Assembly (NCBI GenBank): GCA_016716065.1
Contig: JADJXA010000003.1
Location: 744,001-808,000 of the forward strand
Length of the DNA: 64,000 nucleotides
Source: Candidatus Leptovillus gracilis
GTDB lineage: Bacteria > Chloroflexota > Anaerolineae > Promineifilales > Promineifilaceae
Direction of reading: 5' to 3'
The notes under the pieces were generated by a model. That model had not been told where the DNA came from. It ran no database searches and worked only from the letters and a program-made list of their open reading frames with translations. Of this stretch, positions 23,991-32,073 are shown piece after piece; positions within the stretch are counted from its first letter, which is position 1; each line of letters opens with the position of its first letter. The position numbers and the translations under genes were made by a program.

Positions 23991-24767
23991 CTAGCCGACT
24001 ATTTCCTTTGCCACTTTGCGATAGGCTTCGGCGCCGCTGCTTTTGGGGTCGTAGGCCAGGATGCTCTGGCCGGCGACGGCGCTCTCGGCGAAGCGCACGG
24101 AGCGTTTGATGATGGTGTCGAAGATGCGCATACCGTCGCCGTATTGCTGCTGCACGGCCGTTAAAATATCTTTGGTCAACGTCGTGCGCGTATCGGCCAT
24201 CGTCAACAGAATGCCCTCAATCGCCAGGTCGCTGTTCAGCTTCTTGCGCCGCACCGTCTCGATGCTGGACAAAATCATCAGCGCGCCACGCGCCGCCAGG
24301 TACTCTGTCTGGATGGGAATGACGACGCTGGTTGCGGCCGTGAGGGCGTTGATTACCAGCAGCCCCAGCGACGGATTGCAATCTATGAGGATGAAATCGT
24401 AGTTGGCGCGCACACCGACGAGCATCGTCGCCAGCACCCGCTCGCGGCTGAGGGTATTGATGAGCGCCAGCTCGATCAGGCTGAGTTCCGGCTGCGAGGG
24501 CAGCAGGTGAAAGCCTTCGTCGGTCTCGTAAATGGCATCGGCGACATTGCTTTCCAGGCCGTCAATTTCCGCCTTAAAGCCGTTGTAAATGGTCGGCGAG
24601 ATGTGATCCGGATCGAATCCGGCATGTTGGGTCAGGTTACATTGCGGGTCCAGGTCTATGGCCAGCACCCGCTTGCCCTGTTCGGCCAGGGCAGCGGCCA
24701 GATTGATGGTGGTGGTCGTCTTGCCCACGCCGCCTTTTTGCATGGCGATGGCGATGATTTCGGTCAT
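23991..24767 (-). CDS. parA: ParA/Soj-family ATPase
   Basis: 258-aa deviant Walker-type ATPase. Motifs: KGGVGKTTTTINLA (P-loop with signature Lys), DLDPQCNLT (A'), and FILIDCNPSLGLL (Walker B). Full length and single-domain. It drives DNA partition with ParB downstream. An 18-bp dyad TGTCAACC-GG-GGTTGACA lies 87 bases upstream of the start. Confidence 0.93.
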   Translation of the reverse strand: MTEIIAIAMQKGGVGKTTTTINLAAALAEQGKRVLAIDLDPQCNLTQHAGFDPDHISPTIYNGFKAEIDGLESNVADAIYETDEGFHLLPSQPELSLIELALINTLSRERVLATMLVGVRANYDFILIDCNPSLGLLVINALTAATSVVIPIQTEYLAARGALMILSSIETVRRKKLNSDLAIEGILLTMADTRTTLTKDILTAVQQQYGDGMRIFDTIIKRSVRFAESAVAGQSILAYDPKSSGAEAYRKVAKEIVG

Positions 24768-24798
24768 TCAGCCTCCTGAGGTGAAGTAGGAAGTATTT

Positions 24799-24830
24799 GT
24801 ACAAAGGAACAAAGACACTAAGATACAAAG
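24799..24830. repeat. Octamer array (NNACAAAG)
   Basis: Four 8-bp units GTACAAAG, GAACAAAG, ACACTAAG, ATACAAAG. A similar array lies at 33092-33115. Confidence 0.65.
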
Positions 24831-24853
24831 AAAACGGGGCGGCGTCAACGAAG

Positions 24854-24871
24854 TGTCAACCGGGGTTGACA
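24854..24871. promoter_or_regulatory. Dyad TGTCAACC-GG-GGTTGACA
   Basis: Perfect 8-bp arms; same arms as in the aspartate aminotransferase/pckG gap. Candidate operator of the parAB operon. Confidence 0.55.
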
Positions 24872-25010
24872 GATTACATAATGTTTCTCAAGAAATAATT
24901 ATGTTTACTTGTTAGGTGAAGGATGGTTTATTAACGGCCGTTAAGCCGATTTCTGTAACATCTTAATGATCAGGGGAGCCTTCAGGAGGTTTGTTGCTGC
25001 TGTCATAGTC

Positions 25011-25160
25011 GTCTTTAGCCCCGTTTACGGGGCGTTGTTTTTTAGCCTGGGGCTTTAGCTCCAGGCACGATGGACAATCGGCGACCGGCGACCGGCGACC
25101 GGCGACGACCAGCGCTAAAGCGCCGGTCTACAAAACAACGCCGGGTAAACCCGGCTTTTA
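25011..25160. mobile_element. Composite inverted repeat (MITE-like)
   Basis: Left CCCCGTTTACGGGGCGTTGT and right ACAACGCCGGGTAAACCCGG are related in inverted orientation, each with its own small hairpin. Between them are GGGGCTTTAGCTCC and GCGCTAAAGCGC hairpins and a heptad array. Confidence 0.5.
25079..25106. repeat. Heptad array (CGGCGAC), four exact units
   Basis: Four identical 7-bp units, the least diverged array in the window. Confidence 0.85.
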
Positions 25161-25359
25161 CCCCTTTGCCTACCGGTGGATCCCGAAATATTTAAGAAGA
25201 TACGATTTGCAAGATGCACAAATGGGGCGTTCTTGTGTACAATATAACGCAGCGTGTTATAACTGTTTCCGTAAGGCGTCGGGCAATAGCAAAGATTGAC
25301 GGCCGTCAGGTTGTTTGTCAATCGAAACTCCACTGAAATCAGGAAAGGGGTAGCTGCAC

Positions 25360-27147
25360 ATGAAAAATGAAAATGGCAATGAGATCGCAGGGGACGTGTT
25401 TGATTATGTGATCATTGGGTCCGGCTTTGGGGGGAGCGTCTCAGCGCTGCGTCTGGCCGAAAAAGGGTACCGTGTGCTGGTGTTAGAGCGTGGCAAACGG
25501 TACAATGCCGAAGATTTTCCCAAAACGAATTGGAATGTATTTAAATATTTGTGGCTGCCGGCCGCCCGCTGCTTCGGCATCATGGGTATCAATTTCTTCG
25601 ACGATATTTGGATCCTGAATGGCAGTGGGGTAGGGGGTGGCAGTCTGGTATATGCCAGCACGCACATCAAACCGCCGAAAGCGTTTTTTGAGGCGGCCGA
25701 GTGGCGCGATCTGGCGGATTGGGAAGCGGAGCTGACGCCTTATTACGCCGTGGCCGACCGAATGCTGGGCACGGCCGAAAATCCCAAATTCTGGCCGGCC
25801 GACCACCGTCTGCGTGAAATCGCCGAAGAATTGGGGCAGGAAAGCACCTTCAAGCCGACGCCGGTAGGCATTTTCTTTGGCGAGCCGGGCAAAGTGGTTC
25901 CCGACCCGTATTTTGATGGCAGCGGGCCGGAGCGGGCTGGCTGCATTCACTGCGGCGGCTGCATGGTGGGCTGCCAGCACAACGCCAAAAACACCCTGGA
26001 CAAAAATTACCTTTATCTGGCGGAACGGTGGGGGGCGGAAGTGCGCCCGGAAGCCAATGTGTTGGATGTACGGCCGTTATACGGCCCACAATCCGACCAG
26101 GCTCGCTACGAAGTCCGTTACGAAAAAGTTACCGACTGGGCGCGCAAACGGCAGCAGACGGTACGCGCCCAAAACGTCATCATCGCCGCCGGGGTGTTGG
26201 GCACGGTTAATTTGCTGCTGAAATGCCGCGATGAGAATCGTTCCCTGCCGCTGTTGTCGCAGCGGTTGGGCCAGATGGTACGCAGCAACAGCGAAGCGCT
26301 GATGGGCGTGACCGCCCGCGAGGGGGACGTGGATTATTCTCAGGGCGTCGCCATCAGCTCCCATTTTTGGATTGATGACGTGACCAGTGTGGAGCCGGTG
26401 CGCTATGCGCCGGGGCAGTCGTTTATGCGCAATCTCACCTGGCCGCTGGTGCAGTTTGAGGGCGGCTTTGGGCCGCGCGTTTTCCGGTCGTTTGTGAATG
26501 GGCTGCGACGGCCGTCTGATTTTCTCACGGTGCGCGTCTGGCCGGACTGGGCGCGGCGCAACACCATCTTTCTGATCATGCAGACCGTGGAAAACCGCAT
26601 GGCCTTTAAGCGCGGCCGCAGCACTTGGACGCTGTTCAGCAAAAATCTGGTCAGCGAACGGGACCATTCTCTGCCGATTCCGCCGGTAGTGGAAGCGGGC
26701 AGCGGTGTGGTAGACCGTTTTGCCGAGAAGGTGAACGGCGTCGCCTGGGCGGGCATGAACGACCTGCTGGACATCCCCAATACGGCCCACATCCTGGGCG
26801 GCTGTGGTATTGGCGACGATGAAAGCAAGGGTGTCATTGACAAAAATCACCAGGTCTTCAATTACCCTGGCCTGTACGTGGCCGATGGTTCGGTGATTCC
26901 GGCCAACCTGGGGGTGAACCCCAGCCTGACCATCACCGCCATGACGGAACGGGCCATGAGCAAGATTCCGGCCAAAGCAGCGGCGGCGCAACCGGCCCCG
27001 TTGGCCGCGCCGGCCGGGGCAGCGGAGAATGGTGGAGGAAACGGCCGTTCCCGCCTCAGAGCCAGCCTGCCTTTCATGTTGTTACTGGCCATCCCACTGG
27101 CCGTTCTATTTTTGTTAAAAGCCTGGAACAGGCAGGGAGACAAATAA
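25360..27147 (+). CDS. GMC-family oxidoreductase with C-terminal membrane anchor
   Basis: 595-aa FAD enzyme related to cholesterol oxidase/GMC alcohol oxidoreductases. FAD motif DYVIIGSGFGGSVSALRLAE at 15-35; NGSGVGGGSLVYA; a Cys-rich segment CIHCGGCMVGCQHNAKNTLD typical of this subgroup; C-terminal GGCGIGDDES and YVADGSVIPANLGVNPSLT. After an Ala/Pro linker, residues about 566-588 form a single hydrophobic helix followed by KAWNRQGDK, so the enzyme is probably tail-anchored with its catalytic domain in the cytoplasm. The aldehyde dehydrogenase starts three bases after the stop, forming an alcohol-to-aldehyde-to-acid pair. The alcohol substrate is unknown; sterols or long-chain alcohols are guesses. 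Confidence 0.88.
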   Translation: MKNENGNEIAGDVFDYVIIGSGFGGSVSALRLAEKGYRVLVLERGKRYNAEDFPKTNWNVFKYLWLPAARCFGIMGINFFDDIWILNGSGVGGGSLVYASTHIKPPKAFFEAAEWRDLADWEAELTPYYAVADRMLGTAENPKFWPADHRLREIAEELGQESTFKPTPVGIFFGEPGKVVPDPYFDGSGPERAGCIHCGGCMVGCQHNAKNTLDKNYLYLAERWGAEVRPEANVLDVRPLYGPQSDQARYEVRYEKVTDWARKRQQTVRAQNVIIAAGVLGTVNLLLKCRDENRSLPLLSQRLGQMVRSNSEALMGVTAREGDVDYSQGVAISSHFWIDDVTSVEPVRYAPGQSFMRNLTWPLVQFEGGFGPRVFRSFVNGLRRPSDFLTVRVWPDWARRNTIFLIMQTVENRMAFKRGRSTWTLFSKNLVSERDHSLPIPPVVEAGSGVVDRFAEKVNGVAWAGMNDLLDIPNTAHILGGCGIGDDESKGVIDKNHQVFNYPGLYVADGSVIPANLGVNPSLTITAMTERAMSKIPAKAAAAQPAPLAAPAGAAENGGGNGRSRLRASLPFMLLLAIPLAVLFLLKAWNRQGDK

Positions 27148-27150
27148 GCC

Positions 27151-28770
27151 ATGGCAGAACCGCGCATCATCCCATTTGTTAATCCGGCAACCGGCGAGCA
27201 GTTTGGTCAGGTTGCTATGTCCACGAGTGACGAGATCGCCCTGGCGCACAAAGAGATGCGCCAGGCGTTTCAGGTGTGGCGGCGCAAACCGCTGGCTGAG
27301 CGGATTCGCATTTTGCGCCAATTCCAGGCCGAAATCATAGATTCGATGGATGAAATCAGTTCGGTCATCAATCAGGACACTGGCAAAAGCCGCCAGGATG
27401 GCTGGGTTGAAGTAAACATGTCCGTAGACCGGCTGCATCAATATTACAAACTTGGCCCCAAGTGGTTAGAGCGGCGGCGTGTGCCGCCCGGCTTGTACCT
27501 GTTTAAGCAGTATTACACCGAACCCCATCCCTTTGGCGTGGTGGCGGTGATTGGCCCCTGGAACTATCCTTTTGACCTGTGTGTGCCGCCGATGTGTTCC
27601 GCTTTGCTGGCGGGCAACACCGTCTTGCTGAAGCCATCCGAGGTGACGCCGGCTGTCGGCGTGATGATCGAAAAGTTGATTCAGCGCGTGCCAGAATTGG
27701 CCCCCTTTGTGCGCGTGCTGCACGGCGATGGCTCCGTTGGGGCGCAAATCGTCGCCGCGCGGCCCGACCTGATCTTCCTCACCGGTTCGACGGCGACGGG
27801 GCATATCATTGCCCAGGCGGCGGCCAAAACATTAACGCCGTTTATTTATGAATTGGGCGGCAAGGACCCCATGGTTGTTTTTGCCAGCGCCGACATTCAG
27901 GCGGCGGCCAAATGGGGCACCTGGGGGGCGTTGTACAACACCGGCCAGACGTGCATGGGCATTGAGCGGATGTATGTGCAGGCGGCGGCTTATGATGAAT
28001 TTGTGACGGCCGTTCTCGCCGAAGCGCGCCAGGTGAAAATTGGCTATACCCACGACACCGACAACCACTTCAACATGGGGCCGCTGACCTTTGAGCGGCA
28101 GGTCAACATCGTCACTGCTCAACTGGATGATGCGCTGGCGAAGGGTGCGCGCATCCTGACCGGCGGCAAGTTGGACGGCCTGTTTATGGAGCCGACGATT
28201 CTGGTGGACGTGGACCACAGCATGAAGGTGATGCGCGAAGAAACCTTTGGTCCCATCATGCCCATCATGAAATTTAACGATGAGTCGGAGGCGATCTGGC
28301 TGGCGAATGATTGTGATTACGGCCTGAGCGCGGCCGTGTGGAGCGGTGATATGCGCCAGGCCAAGCGCGTGGCCCACCGGTTAGATGTTGGCTCGGTGGT
28401 CATTAATGACGCCATTGTCCATTATCCAGTCTCGCTGCTGCCGTTTGGCGGGGTGAAGTTGTCGGGCAACGCCCGCACGCATGGCAAGGAAGAGGTGATG
28501 CAGTTCACGCAGATGCGTTCTTATGCCATTGGCGGCACGCCGAACCCGCTGGACCTGACGACGATTTTCCGCGCGCCGGGGCATTATCGCCTGGGCAAGG
28601 CCATTACGCGCCTTGCTTTTGGCGTGACGCCGCGCCAGCGGCTGGAACCTATCACCGAATTGTTTGACGGTATTGGGCTGGATGGCAAAGTGGGCCAGGG
28701 GGTGAAAGTGGCCGGGATGGCGGCGGTGGCTACGGCCGTTCTTTTTGGTCTGCTTCGTTTTCGCAAATAA
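27151..28770 (+). CDS. Aldehyde dehydrogenase with C-terminal membrane anchor
   Basis: 539-aa NAD(P)-dependent aldehyde dehydrogenase. GPWNYPFDL and LTGSTATGHII shape the cofactor site; catalytic E234 (ELGGKDP) and C268 (NTGQTCMG) are both present, as is EETFGPIMP. The last 25 residues (VKVAGMAAVATAVLFGLLRFRK) form a membrane helix with a basic end, as in class 3 fatty aldehyde dehydrogenases. Adjacent to, and translationally coupled with, the tail-anchored GMC oxidoreductase, so both steps probably happen at the inner membrane surface. Two hairpins follow. Confidence 0.92.
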   Translation: MAEPRIIPFVNPATGEQFGQVAMSTSDEIALAHKEMRQAFQVWRRKPLAERIRILRQFQAEIIDSMDEISSVINQDTGKSRQDGWVEVNMSVDRLHQYYKLGPKWLERRRVPPGLYLFKQYYTEPHPFGVVAVIGPWNYPFDLCVPPMCSALLAGNTVLLKPSEVTPAVGVMIEKLIQRVPELAPFVRVLHGDGSVGAQIVAARPDLIFLTGSTATGHIIAQAAAKTLTPFIYELGGKDPMVVFASADIQAAAKWGTWGALYNTGQTCMGIERMYVQAAAYDEFVTAVLAEARQVKIGYTHDTDNHFNMGPLTFERQVNIVTAQLDDALAKGARILTGGKLDGLFMEPTILVDVDHSMKVMREETFGPIMPIMKFNDESEAIWLANDCDYGLSAAVWSGDMRQAKRVAHRLDVGSVVINDAIVHYPVSLLPFGGVKLSGNARTHGKEEVMQFTQMRSYAIGGTPNPLDLTTIFRAPGHYRLGKAITRLAFGVTPRQRLEPITELFDGIGLDGKVGQGVKVAGMAAVATAVLFGLLRFRK

Positions 28771-28771
28771 A

Positions 28772-28854
28772 GCATAGTTGGTTGGTTTGCCAACCAACTA
28801 TGCAAAACAAAGAATCCCAGGCATGAATGTTATTTACATGCCTGGGACTCTTTC
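28772..28854. terminator. Tandem hairpins after the ALDH gene
   Basis: GCATAGTTGGTTGG/CCAACCAACTATGC (28772-28803) and CCCAGGCATG/CATGCCTGGG (28816-28846) followed by ACTCTTTCC. Likely terminator of the GMC-ALDH operon and possibly of the opposite strand. Confidence 0.7.
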
Positions 28855-28967
28855 CCCGAGAGTGCGGTAGCAGATTGGCCCGACCCGTTCAGACGGCCGA
28901 TTGTAACGCACGGCCGTCTGTCCAGAGATGGTTCATACTCATTAGTCGTTCAGCTTCTGCGCAAAGA

Positions 28968-29195
28968 TCAGCCGAGTTTAAAGCGATCAACCTGAGGGTT
29001 GGTAAAAGCCCAATCACAAGGCACATCGGCCAGGTTGCAGGCGACGTTGGCCGAGCATTTGCGGGCGATAACGCGGTAAGGTTCGGTGTCTGGCAGCATG
29101 TCGGTGGCGTAGACGCGCTGTTCCATAATGCTGGCTTCTTGTCCAATAAATTCGCACCACTTTTTATCAACAACAATCCATTTGGTTGTGGTCAT
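28968..29195 (-). CDS. Small Cys-containing hypothetical protein
   Basis: 75 aa, start MTTTKWIVVDKKWCEF, with GGAGG placed well upstream of the ATG on the minus strand. Four cysteines at 14, 47, 53 and 60 could bind a metal. It has no signal peptide or membrane helix and no recognised family. It stands alone between the GMC-ALDH operon and hypAB. Confidence 0.6.
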   Translation of the reverse strand: MTTTKWIVVDKKWCEFIGQEASIMEQRVYATDMLPDTEPYRVIARKCSANVACNLADVPCDWAFTNPQVDRFKLG

Positions 29196-29491
29196 TTTGC
29201 CTCCGATTTTGTCGGCTGCCGTTGGGCGAGGATGATAAGGCGTTGGCGACGGACCGACGTGGTTTTACCAGGATGTATAGAGGATACTCGCTGCCGCCGA
29301 TGTGTGGCAGTGCCTATTGTCACGTGATGCGGGGATGATGATCACTTTGTGTATGTGACGGGTACGGCCGTCTCCCCCGCCGTAGGATGACGTTTGCCCG
29401 TTAAAACAGGTGACAATTGGCATTGGAAACGGCCTGTCTCTGTGCCACAATTCGGAAGCCTGCCGGTACGTTATCGGTCGGCAGTAAACCA

Positions 29492-29845
29492 ATGCACGAA
29501 TTACCGATTGCCGAAAACATTCTAAACATTGCCGTTGAACACGCCGAACGAGTCGGCGCGAAGCGCGTCACCACCTTGCACCTGGTCATCGGCCAGTTGT
29601 CGTCTATTGTGGATGATTCGATTCAGTTTTATTGGGACATCATCAGCAGAGATACGCTGTGCGCTGGGGCCACGCTGCGCTTTGAGCGCATTCCGGCGAC
29701 GCTGCTGTGCCTGGACTGCGGCCATTCTTACACCCTCAACCGGGAGTTAATCGCCTGCCCCCAGTGTGACAGCATCCGCCTAAAAGTGACGGCCGGGGAG
29801 GAGTTTCGGCTGGAAAGCATTGAGGTGGAGACGGAAGAAGTGTGA
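29492..29845 (+). CDS. hypA: Hydrogenase/urease nickel chaperone HypA
   Basis: 117-aa nickel metallochaperone. The N-terminal MHELPIAE gives the Ni ligand H2; the zinc site is formed by CLDCGHSY and CPQCDS. ATG 29492 is chosen because the Ni site needs the Met-His at the very N-terminus; the longer frame from 29417 would bury it. hypB follows after a heptad array. No hydrogenase or other hyp gene is in the window, so the target nickel enzyme is elsewhere. Confidence 0.92.
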   Translation: MHELPIAENILNIAVEHAERVGAKRVTTLHLVIGQLSSIVDDSIQFYWDIISRDTLCAGATLRFERIPATLLCLDCGHSYTLNRELIACPQCDSIRLKVTAGEEFRLESIEVETEEV

Positions 29846-29865
29846 ATTGTGAAGTACCGTTTTCC

Positions 29866-29893
29866 AAAATCCGAAATCCAAAATCCGAAATAA
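29866..29893 (+). repeat. Heptad array (AAAATCC/GAAATCC)
   Basis: Four 7-bp units AAAATCC, GAAATCC, AAAATCC, GAAATAA; the AAGGAG ribosome-binding site of hypB follows. Two more 7-periodic units (TGAATTG, TGAAGTA) overlap the hypA stop. Confidence 0.75.
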
Positions 29894-29902
29894 GGAGACA
29901 GC

Positions 29903-30568
29903 ATGGCGACAACCGTACCCGTTATACAAGAAATCATGAGCGCCAATGATAGTTTGGCGGCGCAGAACCGGGCGAAATTGGATGAGGCCGGGGTGGTGGG
30001 CATGAATATCATGGCCTCGCCGGGCGCCGGCAAGACCAGCACCATCCTGCGGACGATTGAAGCCCTGGCCGCCGATACCAGGCTTGGCGTGGTGGAAGGG
30101 GATACGGCCAACGTGACCATTGACGCCGACAAGGTAACGGCCGCCGGGATGCCGGCCGTGCAAATTAACACCGGCGGTGACTGTCACCTGGACGCGGTGA
30201 TGCTGAGTGGCGCGCTGGCGCAGATGCCCCTGGCGGAGATTCAACTGCTGATTGTCGAAAACGTGGGCAACCTGATTTGCCCGGCGTCGTTCATGCTGGG
30301 CACGCATTTTAATGTGGTCATCGCCAGTGTGCCGGAGGGGGATGACAAGCCGTATAAATACCCCAATATTTATCGGGGGATTGACGCACTGATTTTAAAT
30401 AAGATGGATTTGCTGCCTTACGTGGATTTTGACCTGGCTTATTTCCGCCGGGGGATCGAAATGCTCAATCCCAACGCCGCCTTTTTCCCGATTTCTTGTA
30501 AAACGGGGGAGGGGGTTGCTGAATGGGTGGCATGGTTGAAAGCGCGGATGCAGCAGGAAAGGGCTTGA
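29903..30568 (+). CDS. hypB: Hydrogenase nickel incorporation GTPase HypB
   Basis: 221-aa SIMIBI-class GTPase. P-loop ASPGAGKTS near residue 40, VVEGDTANVTIDA (switch I), the metal site GGDCHLD (C and H of the dimer-interface Ni/Zn site), VENVGNLICPA and NKMDLLPY (G4). It lacks the N-terminal CxxCGC motif and the His-rich Ni-storage stretch found in some HypB proteins, so it is the minimal form. GGAG precedes the ATG. It partners HypA just upstream. Confidence 0.93.
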   Translation: MATTVPVIQEIMSANDSLAAQNRAKLDEAGVVGMNIMASPGAGKTSTILRTIEALAADTRLGVVEGDTANVTIDADKVTAAGMPAVQINTGGDCHLDAVMLSGALAQMPLAEIQLLIVENVGNLICPASFMLGTHFNVVIASVPEGDDKPYKYPNIYRGIDALILNKMDLLPYVDFDLAYFRRGIEMLNPNAAFFPISCKTGEGVAEWVAWLKARMQQERA

Positions 30569-30573
30569 TTGAT

Positions 30574-30601
30574 ACGTCATGTGCCATGTGTCATGTTGAT
30601 G
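30574..30601. repeat. Heptad array (NNGTCAT)
   Basis: Four 7-bp units ACGTCAT, GTGCCAT, GTGTCAT, GTTGATG between the convergent hypB and histidine kinase genes. Confidence 0.7.
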
Positions 30602-30624
30602 GGCGACGCATGAGGTTTTGTCTT

Positions 30625-32019
30625 TTACTTTTTGCGCACGAACATGGCGTCTACGGCCGTTACCCTCACCGGTAAGCGCATCGTAAATGTAGACCCCTTG
30701 CCTGGCGCGCTGACCAGATCGATCCTGCCGCCCATGGACGTACACAAATGTTGGTTAATCGCCAGACCCAGACCAACGCCATCATACCCCCGCGTAAACG
30801 ATTGATCTACCTGATCAAACGCCCGAAAAACCTTCTCGTATTGGTCAGGCGCAATACCAATGCCGGTGTCGGCCACCTGGAATAGGACCCACTCTTGTCC
30901 GTCGGTTTGCTCACGGGTGACGCTGAGGGTGATAAATCCATTTTGGGTGAATTTGGCGGCATTGCTGAGCAAATTTTCCAGGGCGCGGCGCACTTTGTCC
31001 TGGTCGGCAAACATGCTGCCGACGTCTGGGGGCAGCAAGATGAGCAGGTCGTTGTTGTGGGCGTCAACGGCCGTCTGGCAGTTTTTCACCGCGCGATTCA
31101 CCGTTTCGGCAATATCAAACGTCTCCAGCAAAAACGTCAGCCGGCCGGTCTCGATTTCGGTAATCTCTAGCACATCGTTGACAATGCCGCGCAACTGCTG
31201 CGCCGCTTGTTTGACTTTGTTAGCCGCCAGCAGGGTCGCGCTCTGACCATCGCTGGCCGCATCCTGGCTGATGATGTCGGCGTAGCCGATGATCACCGAA
31301 AGCGGCGTCCGCAGCTCATGACCCATGTTCGCCAGGAAAATGGTTTTGGCGCGGGTAGCCTTTTCGGCCGCCTCTTTGGCCTGCTGCAATTCTATCTGCT
31401 CAAGTTTTTTGGCGGAGATGTCGCGGGCAATGCCTAAAATGGCGATGGGTTTGCCGTCGTGCAGCATGAAATGTGCGTTTAACTCCAGAACGATAGGCCG
31501 CCCATCTTTGGTCTGAAAAACGAATTCGTAATGGTTGATGCCCCCCTGACCCAACTGCTTCTCCAGGATGTCTTCGTCCACGCCATGGGTGAAGGCCACA
31601 AAATGCTTGCCCAACACCTCAGATGGCGCATAGCCGATGGCTGTTTCGATGATCCGGTTTACATAAAGAACTGTACCATCGCGGTTGAGGATATACACAA
31701 TGTCGCTGGCATACTCAAACAGGTTCTCAAACAACTCTTTTTGTTGGCGCAGATTAACGGCCGTTAGCGTCTGTTGGTCCGCTTCAGGCTGCCGATGGGC
31801 GGGTTGGGTAGGCGAGAAGGGTACGGCCGTTTCTATTGGACGAGAGGGTCGAATCACCACGCGCCATAGAAGATAACCTGAACCTATCCCGGCCAGAACA
31901 GCTAAAACGGCGCTCTGCCAGGTGAACAAAGCGCCATTTACCAGGGCGTTTAACAGCAGCAGCCCCAGCAAAAACAAAACAACTACCAGGCAGACGCTCA
32001 GGAAATTTAGTTGACGCAT
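30625..32019 (-). CDS. PAS-domain sensor histidine kinase
   Basis: 464 aa. Two membrane helices (about 5-27 and 36-55), a PAS domain with PAC tail at about 95-205 (DIVYILNRDGTVLYVN, IGYAPSEVLGK), HisKA with phospho-acceptor H234 in NMGHELRTPLSVI, and HATPase_c with ENLLSNAAKFTQ, DTGIGIAPDQ and GVGLGLAI. No receiver domain and no adjacent response regulator, so it is an orphan kinase by position. It lies downstream of the ABC importer genes on the same strand, 54 bases after the binding protein. Confidence 0.9.
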   Translation of the reverse strand: MRQLNFLSVCLVVVLFLLGLLLLNALVNGALFTWQSAVLAVLAGIGSGYLLWRVVIRPSRPIETAVPFSPTQPAHRQPEADQQTLTAVNLRQQKELFENLFEYASDIVYILNRDGTVLYVNRIIETAIGYAPSEVLGKHFVAFTHGVDEDILEKQLGQGGINHYEFVFQTKDGRPIVLELNAHFMLHDGKPIAILGIARDISAKKLEQIELQQAKEAAEKATRAKTIFLANMGHELRTPLSVIIGYADIISQDAASDGQSATLLAANKVKQAAQQLRGIVNDVLEITEIETGRLTFLLETFDIAETVNRAVKNCQTAVDAHNNDLLILLPPDVGSMFADQDKVRRALENLLSNAAKFTQNGFITLSVTREQTDGQEWVLFQVADTGIGIAPDQYEKVFRAFDQVDQSFTRGYDGVGLGLAINQHLCTSMGGRIDLVSAPGKGSTFTMRLPVRVTAVDAMFVRKK

Positions 32020-32073
32020 GATAGGTAATCATCTTAGCATAGTTGCCAGGGGCTGTCACTCTGTCAATGATGC

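Larger units (their letters stand above)
24768..25359. other. Long intergenic region parA / GMC oxidoreductase
   Basis: 592 bases without a gene. It contains an octamer-period array, the shared dyad, two ACGGCCGT palindromes (24934, 25299), a composite inverted repeat (25011-25160) with four exact CGGCGAC units, and an AT-rich segment (25225-25275) that may hold the promoter of the downstream gene. Confidence 0.6.

Noticed and set aside
24854..24871. parS centromere site
   Set aside because: The dyad does not resemble the conserved parS sequence and a second copy lies in a metabolic control region; an operator is more likely.
26077..26991. 304-codon open frame opposite the GMC gene
   Set aside because: Antisense shadow; Arg/His-rich, no signal or domain.
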